Shown here one piece after another: positions 1-8,122 of a stretch of DNA of 17,147 nucleotides. How positions within the stretch are numbered: position 1 is the stretch's first letter; each line of letters starts with the position of its first letter. The stretch is taken from contig JAAZPS010000319.1 of the NCBI GenBank assembly GCA_012797095.1, positions 1 to 17,147 on the forward strand, read 5' to 3'. Below the pieces are notes generated by a model. That model saw only the letters and a program-made list of their open reading frames with translations, made no database searches and was not told the DNA's origin. The DNA is from Bacillota bacterium (GTDB taxonomy: Bacteria; Bacillota; Dethiobacteria; DTU022). The position numbers were made by a program, and so were the translations under genes.

Positions 1-1
1 C

Positions 2-1207
2 GGGGGGGTCGGGGTAATCGCCGAGGTGGACGGCTCGCGCATCCGGACCCGGCTGGAGCAGGGCTGGGTCAGCAGCGCCTCGGCGGAGCTTGATCAGGTG
101 TTCGTTATGGCCCGAAGGGCGCTGGAACAAAAAAAGGCCCTCTCCATCGCCTACCATGGAAATATAGTTGACCTTCTTGAATATATTGTTGACCGCGGGA
201 TCAGGGTGGAGCTGATCTCGGACCAGAGCTCCTGCCACGCTCCATATGACGGGGGTTACTGTCCCCAGGGGCTCTCTTTTGATGAACGAACCCGCTTGCT
301 GGCCGAAGATCGCTCCCGATTCAGAAAATTGGTTGACCGCAGCCTGCGGCGTCATTTCGAGCTGATCAGGGAATTGGTCCGCCGGGGTAGTTATTTCTTT
401 GACTACGGTAATTCCTTCATGAAGGCGGTTTTCGATGCTGGGGTGAAGGAGATCTCCCGGAATGGCCATGATATCAGGGATGGTTTTATCTGGCCTTCCT
501 ATGTGGAGGATATCATGGGGCCGGAACTTTTCGATTACGGTTATGGACCTTTCCGCTGGGTCTGCCTGAGCGGCAGCCCCGAAGATCTGGCCAGAACTGA
601 CCGCGCTGCGCTTTCATCCATCGATCCCGGGCGGAGCCGGGTGGATCGGGATAATTACCTCTGGCTCCGGGGCGCGGGGAAACATGATCTTGTTGTCGGT
701 TCGCAGGCGCGCATCCTTTACCAGGATGGCGCCGGGCGGGTGCGGATCGCCCTGAAATTCAACGAGCTGGTCCGGCGGGGCGAGATCGGTCCGGTGATGA
801 TCGGGCGCGATCACCACGATGTCAGCGGTACTGATTCACCTTTCCGGGAGACAGCAAATATCAGGGATGGCAGCAATGTTATGGCCGAGATGGCGGTACA
901 ATGCTTTGCCGGGAACGTGGCCCGGGGGATGACCCTGGCCGCCCTGCATAACGGCGGTGGCGTCGGGATCGGCAAGGCCGTTAACGGAGGTTTCGGGCTG
1001 CTTCTGGACGGCAGCGAAAGGGTCGACGGGGTGATCCGCTCCGCCCTGCTCTGGGATGTCGCCTGCGGCGTGGCCCGCCGCGCCTGGGCCAGAAATGAAA
1101 ACTCCCTGACGACAGGCCTTGAGTTTAACCGTGAATACGGAAATTCGGGGCAGATCACCCTTCCCTATACGGTCAGGGAAGAGCTGCTCGACCGCTTGCT
1201 CAGGTAA
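2..1207 (+). CDS. hutU: urocanate hydratase (urocanase), 5'-truncated by window start
   Basis: Converts urocanate to 4-imidazolone-5-propionate, step two of histidine degradation, in the cytoplasm using tightly bound NAD+. The open frame runs in from the window edge: codons before the GTG at 26 read GGVGVIAEVD, which fits the urocanase core, so 26 is not the true start. About 400 residues are present of a family usually 550-680 long; the N-terminal part is missing. The segment YGPFRWVCLSG (Cys codon 563-565) matches the catalytic-cysteine region of the longer urocanase class also found in animals, not the FQGLPARICW form of Pseudomonas and Bacillus. Further family motifs are GRDHHDVSGTDSPFRET, a GNVARG segment and HNGGGVGIGKAVNGGFG near the C-terminus. 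The end is TAA at 1205-1207. No other hut gene is in view. The identification is firm; the subclass is from memory of family motifs. Confidence 0.95.
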   Translation, partial: GGVGVIAEVDGSRIRTRLEQGWVSSASAELDQVFVMARRALEQKKALSIAYHGNIVDLLEYIVDRGIRVELISDQSSCHAPYDGGYCPQGLSFDERTRLLAEDRSRFRKLVDRSLRRHFELIRELVRRGSYFFDYGNSFMKAVFDAGVKEISRNGHDIRDGFIWPSYVEDIMGPELFDYGYGPFRWVCLSGSPEDLARTDRAALSSIDPGRSRVDRDNYLWLRGAGKHDLVVGSQARILYQDGAGRVRIALKFNELVRRGEIGPVMIGRDHHDVSGTDSPFRETANIRDGSNVMAEMAVQCFAGNVARGMTLAALHNGGGVGIGKAVNGGFGLLLDGSERVDGVIRSALLWDVACGVARRAWARNENSLTTGLEFNREYGNSGQITLPYTVREELLDRLLR

Positions 1208-1235
1208 GATCGGCCAGTTTACGGTTGAGCGATCG

Positions 1236-1265
1236 CTTGTCTCCGGGCACCTTCCCGGAGACAAG
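1236..1265 (+). terminator. perfect 12-bp hairpin downstream of hutU
   Basis: CTTGTCTCCGGG (1236-1247) and CCCGGAGACAAG (1254-1265) are perfect inverted complements around a 6-nt loop, starting 28 nt after the urocanase stop. No U-tract follows; the next bases are G-rich. It could end hutU transcription with help from other factors, protect the 3' end of the message, or act as a leader structure for the jet operon. The hairpin is certain; the terminator role is a guess from position. Confidence 0.45.
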
Positions 1266-1266
1266 G

Positions 1267-1304
1267 CGGGGGGCAGCGCTCCGCAAAAGCCCTGCCGCCC
1301 CCCG
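1267..1304 (+). other. second GC-only hairpin in tandem (possible attenuator element)
   Basis: CGGGGGGC (1267-1274) pairs with GCCCCCCG (1297-1304), giving 8 G:C pairs around a 22-nt loop, just one base after the preceding 12-bp hairpin. There is no T-run after it. Two such stable stems side by side upstream of jetA could reduce read-through or form part of a leader. Nothing else in 1208-1438 looks like a gene, and no good -35/-10 pair for jetA was found there. Confidence 0.4.
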
Positions 1305-1421
1305 GACCGAAGCGCGAAGAGCCGTCCGGATCTGCGAAACAGGAGCCCCAGGGCCGACTTTGCGCGTCCCGGTACGCCAATTTCAAGATCACAGGAGAGG
1401 GCGGAGGATTATCCGGCGGGC

Positions 1422-1442
1422 ATGTTGAATACTTCGGCATGA
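1422..1442 (+). CDS. possible six-codon mini-ORF (MLNTSA) coupled to jetA start
   Basis: ATG at 1422 opens six codons ending in TGA at 1440-1442, which overlaps the jetA ATG (1439-1441) as ATGA. jetA has no Shine-Dalgarno at normal distance; the nearest GGAGG (1403-1407) is 31 nt from its ATG but 14 nt from this one, with GGCGGG at 1415-1420 directly before the mini-ORF. Ribosomes ending here could restart on jetA. This is inferred from geometry only; a chance ORF of this length is quite possible. Confidence 0.2.
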   Translation: MLNTSA

Positions 1443-2881
1443 TCACTCCAGATTCAAGCAGTCAACTATTTGCCCATATTCCGGAGAATCTTTTTTCGGT
1501 TTTTACCGGACCGCTGAAAGAGCTGCATGCAGATCTTCTATTCCTGGTGTACGATCTATACCGGCGCAGTATCTATACGCTTCCCAAGGAGACGATCATC
1601 GATCTGTTTTGCGAGTATCTCGAGAGCAGCTCCGGGGAATGGCCGGCGGAGGATGATGATCCCGGAGAGGATGAGCCCGATCGCAGCCTTCGCGGTCGGG
1701 CCAACCTTCTTTTCCGCAAGCTGAACGAGTCCGGGTGGGTCGATCAGGAGCAGCACCCCGATTACAGTTACCGGGTCGCGATGCCCGATCATGCCCTGGC
1801 TCTTCTCGATACCCTGGACAGGATCCGCAGGGGCTACCGGATGGAGTACCGCGGTCGGATCCTCAGTGTCTATCAGAACCTGACCGGTGCGGAGGGTTTT
1901 TCCTACGTGGCCCTGCAGCAGGCGCATGAAGCTACGGCGGGGCTGATCGACGGGTTGAAAAGCCTCAGCCACAGCATCAAGAAATATACCGGGGAGCTGC
2001 TCGCGGTAAAGGAGCCGCGCGATATCCTGAGCCATATCTTCGATCAGTACTTCAGCGAGGTGCTCGGAGAGCAGTATTACCGGCTCAAAACATCGGAGCA
2101 TATCTCCAAGTACCGCACCGGGATAATCGCCCGGGTGAAGGAGTGGCAGTCAAACCGGCCGGCGATCACCGGGCAGGCCCGGTTGATGGTCGAGGAGAGG
2201 CAGGCCTTGGAAAACCTGCCGGCGGAGAATCTGATTTACGAGTGGCTGGAATATATCGAGGAATCTTTCAGCAGCATGGATGAGCTCATTGCCGAGATCG
2301 ACCGGCGCAATGTTCAGTATGCCCGCGCCGCCGTGGAGAAGCTGCGTTTTCAGCTGAGGCATGGCAAGGGAAGCGAGCAGTCGCTGCGCCGCGCCCTGCG
2401 CTACCTCTCCCGGGAGGCCCGGCGCAAAGGTGAACGTGAGGCGGTGGCTGCGGATATCGGCCGCCTCGTCCGGCTCTTTCCCCAGCGCTCCATCGATGAG
2501 CTGAGCATCAAGACGCCGCCCCGGCGCCGCAAGGAGCATATTCCCCGGCCGCTGCGCATTCCGGAGCTGCCCGGGGAGATCCGCCGGGCCAGGCTCGAGC
2601 ATTTTCGCAAGCGGGTCCGGGAGGAGGTGGGGATCAAAGAGATCAACCGCTACGTGGAGGAGCTGCTGGCAGATCGGGACACGCTTCCCTTGAGTGAGCT
2701 GCCGCTTTACGGCAAGGAGCAGTGGATCCGGCTGGTCTATATCATCCTTTACAGCCGCTCGCGCCGGGCGAGCTATCTTCTGGCCGGGGAGCGGGGGAAG
2801 AGCGTGGCGCTGCGCAAAGGATCCATTATCGTCCCCGCCCTGTTTTTGCAGAGAAAGGAGCCCCGGAATGGTTCGGTTTGA
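1439..2881 (+). CDS. jetA: Wadjet kleisin subunit JetA (DUF5716-like)
   Basis: First gene of a four-gene Wadjet operon; 480 aa. JetA is the kleisin (MukF-like) subunit that bridges the SMC-type JetC heads and carries JetB. Residues about 10-110 look like an N-terminal winged-helix region opening with LFAHIPENLF, which I recall as characteristic of the DUF5716 JetA family of type II Wadjet rather than the DUF3375 type I form. Within it lies an acidic stretch at about 66-82. Residues about 150-330 are helical and charged; a basic segment (PPRRRKEHIPRP) follows near 360, then a C-terminal helical/winged-helix part ending about 470. ATG 1439 is the only plausible start before the conserved N-terminus and has no good ribosome site; it overlaps a mini-ORF stop. 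The 3' end overlaps jetB by 14 nt. The role is assigned largely from operon order and partners JetB-JetD; the subtype is less sure. Confidence 0.87.
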   Translation: MITPDSSSQLFAHIPENLFSVFTGPLKELHADLLFLVYDLYRRSIYTLPKETIIDLFCEYLESSSGEWPAEDDDPGEDEPDRSLRGRANLLFRKLNESGWVDQEQHPDYSYRVAMPDHALALLDTLDRIRRGYRMEYRGRILSVYQNLTGAEGFSYVALQQAHEATAGLIDGLKSLSHSIKKYTGELLAVKEPRDILSHIFDQYFSEVLGEQYYRLKTSEHISKYRTGIIARVKEWQSNRPAITGQARLMVEERQALENLPAENLIYEWLEYIEESFSSMDELIAEIDRRNVQYARAAVEKLRFQLRHGKGSEQSLRRALRYLSREARRKGEREAVAADIGRLVRLFPQRSIDELSIKTPPRRRKEHIPRPLRIPELPGEIRRARLEHFRKRVREEVGIKEINRYVEELLADRDTLPLSELPLYGKEQWIRLVYIILYSRSRRASYLLAGERGKSVALRKGSIIVPALFLQRKEPRNGSV

Positions 2882-3500
2882 AGAGCTTTACGAACAGTTG
2901 AGTGATAAAGAGAAGGCCTTTTTCAGCGAGATGGTGAACCGCCTACTGGCAAGGACATTCCTGGTCTACGAGCGGGAGGAGGACCGTCGCGGGTACCGCT
3001 TTGTCGAGCGGCACCTGTCCCTCTTTCGGTGGTACCTCGAGCTGGCCCACTGGGATCTTTTCCATGACCGGCAGCTGGCCGTGATCCAGCTCTACAACCG
3101 GGACGAACGCAACCGGCGCAATTTCTCCATTCAGGAGACGATATTTCTTTTTATCCTGCGCCTGATCTACGATGATAAGAGGCAGGAGCTGCGGCTGACC
3201 GATCAGGTTCTGGTGAGCGGTCAGGAGATCCAGGAGAAGTATCTGGCCCTGGGGATCAGGCAGCGGTTGCCGGCGCGCGAGGATATGCAGCGGATCCTGC
3301 GGCTCTTCGGCAGGTTTTCCCTGCTCGAGCTGAGAAAGGGTCAGTGGAGGGATCCGGAAGCGCTTTACCTGCTCTACCCTTCGCTGCTGATGGTGTTGAA
3401 TACAGCGGATCTGGAATCCCTGGCCGAATGGCTCGGCGAGCAGGCCGCCTGGCCGGAGGAGGATCCCGAAGATGAAGATGAATTGGAGATCGACGATTAA
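2868..3500 (+). CDS. jetB: Wadjet KITE subunit JetB (DUF4194-like)
   Basis: Encodes 210 aa, the expected size of JetB, the MukE-like KITE dimer subunit that binds kleisin JetA and DNA near the JetC heads. The open frame extends upstream to 2694 inside jetA, but the start is ATG 2868: it has AAAGGAG at 2854-2860 seven bases before it, and translation from there begins MVRFEELYEQLSDKEK, typical of the family. The body (about residues 35-175) is a winged-helix-like domain with the segment FSIQETIFLFILRLIYDDKR, as in DUF4194 proteins, where an aromatic- and leucine-rich helix precedes the second winged helix. The last ~20 residues are strikingly acidic (DPEDEDELEIDD), perhaps a flexible tail. It overlaps jetA by 14 nt, implying translational coupling; jetC follows after a 12-nt gap. 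Confidence 0.87.
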   Translation: MVRFEELYEQLSDKEKAFFSEMVNRLLARTFLVYEREEDRRGYRFVERHLSLFRWYLELAHWDLFHDRQLAVIQLYNRDERNRRNFSIQETIFLFILRLIYDDKRQELRLTDQVLVSGQEIQEKYLALGIRQRLPAREDMQRILRLFGRFSLLELRKGQWRDPEALYLLYPSLLMVLNTADLESLAEWLGEQAAWPEEDPEDEDELEIDD

Positions 3501-3512
3501 ATTGAAATCCGG

Positions 3513-6500
3513 GTGGTGTCTCTGGAAAAGATGCGTCTGCTGACGAAGATAAAGCTGATCAACTGGCATTTTTTTACCAACGAAACGATCCCTCTCGAGG
3601 GTAATGTTCTGATCTCCGGGGACAACGGCGCCGGCAAATCGACGCTGATCGATGCCCTGCAGTTGGTGATCGTGGCCGACCTGAGAAAGATCCGCTTCAA
3701 TTCCTCCGCCTTCGAGGACCGCACCACCCGCGATCTGCGCAGCTATCTGCGCGGGAAAACCGGGGCGGAGGGAGAGGCTGCTTTTCTGCGCAATGAAAAT
3801 TTCAGCAGCTATATTGTGCTCGAGATTACCCGGAGCACCACCAACAAGCCCTATCTGATCGGGGTGGTCTGCGATTACTATCATGCCACCGGTGAGGTGG
3901 AGCATCTTTTTTTCAGGATCGACGAGGAGCCGCTGCGCGATGAGCTTTTTTTCAAGGAGCCTCTCCTGCCGTACAGCCGGCGGGAATTCTTTGACTATCT
4001 CAAGGCACGGGGCCTGCGCTACCGCCATTACCGCAACGATCTTGGCAGATATATCGACGACCTGCGGCAGCTTTTTGGCGGAGCCAAGGAATCCTTCTTC
4101 TCCCTTTTCAGCAAGGGGATCTCCTTCTCCCCGATCACCGATCTGCGCAGATTCGTCTACGATTATATCCTCGAGGAGAGGGTTATCGATGTGGAGACGA
4201 TGCGCGACTACTTCGAAAAATTTCGTGAAGTGGAGCGGATCATCGACGATACCAGAAAAGAGATCACCGCGCTGGAGCAGATCGAGGAGCGCTACCGCGA
4301 GATCGAGAAGCTCCGCCGCCAGCAGCTTCTGGGCGGCTATATGGTCAAGCGAGCCGGATGGGAGCAGCAGCGGGAGAGGGTTGCCCTGAAGATGGCCGGG
4401 CTGGAGCAGGCCGGGCGGGATCTCGACGAGCTGGCCGGACGGATCGAGCAGGATAAAAGGGAGCAGCGGGCTCTTGAAGAGTCGATTGCCCGATTGAAAG
4501 AAGAGATCGCTGCAAACGAAGCTTTCAAACAGGAGCAGGAGCTGGAGCGGCATATAAACGAGCTCAGAAGCGAGCTGGCCCGGTTGGGCGAACTGGAGAA
4601 GAATCTGGGCAATCAGTTCAAGCAGGAGGCCGCGGAGGAGTCGGAACTGCACCGGGTGATGCAGCAGCTGGAAGCGCCGCTGCCGCTGAGCCGGCCGCTG
4701 CTGGCAGCGGAGGAGAGCTGGGCGACTGCGGCCGGCGGGCCCGGGTGCGCCTTTCCGGAACAGTGGAAGGAGCTGGCGGGAAGCTGGCGGGAGGCCCTGC
4801 TCTGGCTGCATCAGCAGAAAAATCGCCTGACGGAGCAGGCCGGGGAGCACCGGGAGCGGATTGCCCGCCTCGAGGAATCCCTGCGCGATCTGGCTGCAGA
4901 TCAGGTTCTCGGCCGGGGGTCGCCGACGATGCGGCTGAAGCAGGTTCTGGAAGAAGAGCTGCATTCTCCGGAGGGGGAACCGGTCCCGGTCGATATCTTC
5001 TGCGAGGCCGCCGAGATCCGCGATCCGGCCTGGCGCAATGCCATCGAGGGTTATCTGCATGCGCGGAAGTTCGATCTGCTCGTTCCCCCGGACTATTTCG
5101 CGGAGGCGCTGGCCCTTTACCGGAGAGAAAGAAGCGGCAGCGGTCTGGATGGCGTCGGCCTGGTGAACACGGCGCGCCTGCTTGAAGAGAAGGGGGCGGC
5201 CGCCGCGGAGAGCCTGGCGGCGGAGGTTGCCGCCGGGGTTGACTATATCGGGGCCTACGCGATCCGGCTGCTCGGCGGGGTGATCAAATGCCGCTCGGAA
5301 AGTGAACTGAAGCAGCATCAGACGGCGATCACCGCGCAGGGGCTGCTTTATCAGCGGCACAGCATCAGGCAGATTCCCCGGGCCCATTACGAGCTGCCCT
5401 ATATCGGCAAGGAGGCGGTCCGTTTTCAGATTGTCCGCAAAAAAGAGGAGCTTCAGGAGGAGAAAATAAAGCTGGCCGGGGCAAAGCGGCAGATCGCCGC
5501 CTCCGCTGCGGTTGAGCACCTCGCTCATGACAAGATCGACCGCTACCGCACCTGGGCGGAGCAGGCGGCCCGGCTGGGAGAGCGGGTTGGACTGGAAGAG
5601 GAGCTGGCGATGCGGGAGCGGGAGCTGCTCTCCCTTGACTTCAAAGAGCTGGAGCGGCTCAAGGAGACCTTGAGCAGCCGGGAGAGCTCTCTTGAAAGGA
5701 TCAATGAGCTGCTGGAGCAAAATATCGGTCAGCGTGGCGGACTCACGGAGCGGCTTAACGGGCTCCGCGAGACGATCGCGCTGCTCGAGCAGGCGGCGGC
5801 TGCGGAAGAGGCCGCTGTTGAAGCTTACCGGACCGGCTTGCCCGAACCGCTGCAGGAGGAATGCGCCGGGAAGTGGGCGCGCGAGGCGGCGCGGAAAAGT
5901 GCGGCGGAGCTGTACCAGAATTACAGCAGCAGTAACGAGGGCGCCGTTACCCGGATCGCCAACCGTTGGCCGACTCTGGTTGAATTGCGCACCGGCTATG
6001 GCTACAGCTTTCATTTTTCGGGAGATCCGGGGGCGGAGGATAACGAGGCTTTCCGGCAGCGGCACCGGCTCCTGGTGGAGAGCCACCTGCAGGATTACGA
6101 GGGCCGGGCGCGCGAGGCCCGCGAGCAGGCCGAACAGAGCTTTCAGGAGAATTTTGTCGCCCGGCTGGGTGAATTTATCAAGCTGGCCCAGGAGGAGATC
6201 AAGGAGCTGAACCGCGCCCTGAAGGAGATGCGCTTCGGGACCGATGCGTACCGCTTCAGCCTCACCCCGAAAAAGGATACCCGCCGCTATTACGAGATGA
6301 TCATGGATACGGGGGTCTACCAGGGCTCCATCTTTCGCGAGACCTTCTTCCAGAAGTACGGCGAGACCATCACCGACCTGTTCAACGAGATCACCCGTGA
6401 TGGAGATGATTTCCTGGAAAATGTGCAGACGCTCACCGATTACCGCTCCTACCTTGATTTCGATATCATCATCACCGATAATCTGAATCACAAGAGCTAT

Positions 6501-6839
6501 TTTTCCAAAGTGGCCCGCGATAAATCGGGCGGCGAGACCCAGGTTCCCTTCTACGTGGCGATCCTTGCCTCCTTCTACCAGGCCTACCAGCTCTACCGGA
6601 AGAGCGATACCCTGCGCCTGGTCGTCTTTGATGAGGCCTTCAACCGGATGGATGCCGATCGCGTGGAGGAGGCTATTGTCTTCATGAAAAACCTCGGCTT
6701 TCAGGCGGTCGTGGTCGCTCCGACGGGCCGCATTCAGCTGATCGTCCCCTACATGAATACCAACCTCATCGTCATGCGCGACGGCTTCAACAGTTTCATC
6801 GAGCGGGTCAGCCGGAAGGATCTGGACCGATGGAGCTGA
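3513..6839 (+). CDS. jetC: Wadjet SMC/MukB-like ATPase JetC
   Basis: Encodes 1108 aa, the motor of the Wadjet complex: an SMC-family ATPase that forms a dimer with JetA/JetB and extrudes DNA loops. Visible parts, in order: an N-terminal head half with Walker A GDNGAGKST (residues 36-44); a coiled coil (about 240-370 and 430-470, rich in Glu/Leu/Arg); a globular hinge-like domain (about 480-640, with PVDIFCEAAEIRDPAWRNAI and KFDLLVPPDYFAEAL); a returning coiled coil (about 650-790); and a C-terminal head half with signature SGGET (1005-1009) and Walker B LRLVVFDEA (1034-1042). All ATPase motifs are intact. GTG 3513 gives the longest frame; GTG 3516 and ATG 3531 (MRLLTKIKLINWHFF) are alternatives, the latter fitting the family N-terminus well. 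None has a clear ribosome site. The 3' end overlaps jetD by 10 nt. Confidence 0.95.
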   Translation: MVSLEKMRLLTKIKLINWHFFTNETIPLEGNVLISGDNGAGKSTLIDALQLVIVADLRKIRFNSSAFEDRTTRDLRSYLRGKTGAEGEAAFLRNENFSSYIVLEITRSTTNKPYLIGVVCDYYHATGEVEHLFFRIDEEPLRDELFFKEPLLPYSRREFFDYLKARGLRYRHYRNDLGRYIDDLRQLFGGAKESFFSLFSKGISFSPITDLRRFVYDYILEERVIDVETMRDYFEKFREVERIIDDTRKEITALEQIEERYREIEKLRRQQLLGGYMVKRAGWEQQRERVALKMAGLEQAGRDLDELAGRIEQDKREQRALEESIARLKEEIAANEAFKQEQELERHINELRSELARLGELEKNLGNQFKQEAAEESELHRVMQQLEAPLPLSRPLLAAEESWATAAGGPGCAFPEQWKELAGSWREALLWLHQQKNRLTEQAGEHRERIARLEESLRDLAADQVLGRGSPTMRLKQVLEEELHSPEGEPVPVDIFCEAAEIRDPAWRNAIEGYLHARKFDLLVPPDYFAEALALYRRERSGSGLDGVGLVNTARLLEEKGAAAAESLAAEVAAGVDYIGAYAIRLLGGVIKCRSESELKQHQTAITAQGLLYQRHSIRQIPRAHYELPYIGKEAVRFQIVRKKEELQEEKIKLAGAKRQIAASAAVEHLAHDKIDRYRTWAEQAARLGERVGLEEELAMRERELLSLDFKELERLKETLSSRESSLERINELLEQNIGQRGGLTERLNGLRETIALLEQAAAAEEAAVEAYRTGLPEPLQEECAGKWAREAARKSAAELYQNYSSSNEGAVTRIANRWPTLVELRTGYGYSFHFSGDPGAEDNEAFRQRHRLLVESHLQDYEGRAREAREQAEQSFQENFVARLGEFIKLAQEEIKELNRALKEMRFGTDAYRFSLTPKKDTRRYYEMIMDTGVYQGSIFRETFFQKYGETITDLFNEITRDGDDFLENVQTLTDYRSYLDFDIIITDNLNHKSYFSKVARDKSGGETQVPFYVAILASFYQAYQLYRKSDTLRLVVFDEAFNRMDADRVEEAIVFMKNLGFQAVVVAPTGRIQLIVPYMNTNLIVMRDGFNSFIERVSRKDLDRWS

Positions 6840-8077
6840 GTGCAATTCAGGAAAAGGTGCTCCATCTGCTGCTCGACCGTTGCGAGAGGCGGAAGGATTA
6901 CGGGAGCAAGCTGAAGAGCCCCCGCCGCGTTCTGCTGCCGGTTAACCGGATAAATTTTCCGGATTATTTTCATGTCAGCGACAGCAGTTTCCGGTTCACC
7001 TTCAACCGGGAGCTGGAGGCGCTGGAACGGTGCGGCTGGGTGGAGCTCGACTGGGTCCGTTTTGACCGCGGCCAGACCCTGCAGCGGATCGCTCTGGTCG
7101 AACCTTTCCCTGAAATCTATAGCGCCCTGGGGCGGCCGCCCCGGAAACAGCTGTACCGGGAGGCGGCTGAATATCTGGCCGGATTTGCCAAAGGGGCTCC
7201 GGAAAGGCTGGCCGGTCTGTGTCGGGTGCTGGGCGAGCGCCTGGCCGCGCTTGAACCGCTGCCGCCGCCGCTGAAGGCGGAGCAGCTGGATCTGTTCCGG
7301 GAGCTGCTTCAGGGGCTGCAGGCCCTGTTCGAGGAGCGGGAAAGCGATATCGCCAGGCGTGTACTCAGCGTCCGGCTTTACGGCGATTCAAAGAGGTGGG
7401 AGCGGCTGGAAAGGGGGCTGCTCCAGCTGGCCCGGGAGTGTTGCCTTCCCCCGGAGGAGGCTGCACTCGATGATACCGCCCTGCTGGCCGAATACGGGAT
7501 CATCGATCATCCCAGCCATATTCTGCTCTCCGGTCCCCTGAGCTTCGGCACTGCCCGGGGCGTGATCGAGCTGGCTTCCTTCTATCCCGATCTGGGCCTG
7601 CCGGCAGAGATGGTCCGCGATCTGGAGATCATTGACTGCAGGGCGGCGGCGGTGATCACGATAGAGAACAAGACCTCTTTTTACCAGTACCTGCGCGAAG
7701 GGGAGCCGGAACACCTGGCGATCTATCTGGGGGGCTATCACAACCGCGGCCGGCGCCTCCTTCTGGAGAAACTGTACCGCTATTTTCAGAAAGTGGGCCG
7801 GGCGGTCCCCTTTTATCACTGGGGCGATCTCGATCTGGGCGGTTTTCAGATCTGGCATCACCTCAAAACGAGGACCGGGATCCCCTTCAAACCCTTCCTG
7901 ATGGATCTGCCGACCTACCGGCACTGCTGTCATCTGGGCCGGCCTTTCGCCGGAACTTACCGGGACAGGCTGGCAGCCCTTCTGGAGGATCCCGCCTACG
8001 CGGTTTTTCATCCGCTCATCGAGCTGATGCTGGAAAAGGGGGTCCGCGTGGAGCAGGAGGCGGTCCCGCTCGGCTAG
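6830..8077 (+). CDS. jetD: Wadjet Toprim-like nuclease subunit JetD
   Basis: Encodes 415 aa, the usual JetD length. In studied Wadjet systems JetD is a topoisomerase VI A/Spo11-like nuclease that cuts small circular DNA once the JetABC motor stalls. The N-terminal ~100 residues form a winged-helix-like arm (start MELSAIQEKVLHLLLDRCER). Residues about 105-215 are helical. The C-terminal Toprim-like part (DUF2220 type) shows VITIENKTSF with Glu279-Asn280, then HWGDLDLGGFQIW with Asp333 and Asp335, matching the conserved Glu and Asp-x-Asp metal ligands; GGYHNRG at 301-307 sits between them. The start ATG 6830 has AAGGA at 6816-6820, nine bases before it, and lies inside the jetC 3' end. It ends in TAG at 8075-8077, 45 bp from the convergent sufB stop. 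No key residue appears lost. Confidence 0.92.
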   Translation: MELSAIQEKVLHLLLDRCERRKDYGSKLKSPRRVLLPVNRINFPDYFHVSDSSFRFTFNRELEALERCGWVELDWVRFDRGQTLQRIALVEPFPEIYSALGRPPRKQLYREAAEYLAGFAKGAPERLAGLCRVLGERLAALEPLPPPLKAEQLDLFRELLQGLQALFEERESDIARRVLSVRLYGDSKRWERLERGLLQLARECCLPPEEAALDDTALLAEYGIIDHPSHILLSGPLSFGTARGVIELASFYPDLGLPAEMVRDLEIIDCRAAAVITIENKTSFYQYLREGEPEHLAIYLGGYHNRGRRLLLEKLYRYFQKVGRAVPFYHWGDLDLGGFQIWHHLKTRTGIPFKPFLMDLPTYRHCCHLGRPFAGTYRDRLAALLEDPAYAVFHPLIELMLEKGVRVEQEAVPLG

Positions 8078-8122
8078 CAGAAACGGCGGATGCCGGCCCC
8101 GCCTTCGCCCGGAAGCAGGCCG

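Noticed and set aside
1229..1236. GCGATCGC palindrome (HIP1-like octamer)
   Set aside because: I noticed this copy next to the hairpin but no clustering; a single palindromic octamer in GC-rich DNA is expected by chance.
1119..1442. Plus-strand frames of 107 and 67 codons between hutU and jetA
   Set aside because: They start inside hutU or in the hairpin region, are Arg/Pro/Ser-rich and match nothing; only the last six codons are discussed as a possible mini-ORF.
2694..2867. Upstream extension of jetB inside jetA
   Set aside because: The translation (MSCRFTARSS and on) is Arg/Ser/Gly-rich and unlike DUF4194; ATG 2868 has a proper ribosome site and the correct family N-terminus.
2943..6845. 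A 1300-codon open frame on the minus strand opposite jetB and jetC
   Set aside because: Its translation is rich in Leu/Gln/Pro/Ala/Gly with no recognisable domain and mirrors the codon pattern of jetC, whose ATPase motifs are unmistakable. High-GC coding bias commonly opens the antisense frame.
8078..8122. Possible bidirectional terminator between jetD and sufB (GGCGG 8085-8089 with CCGCC 8099-8103)
   Set aside because: The stem is only 5 bp with no T-run on either strand, so I do not call it a terminator.
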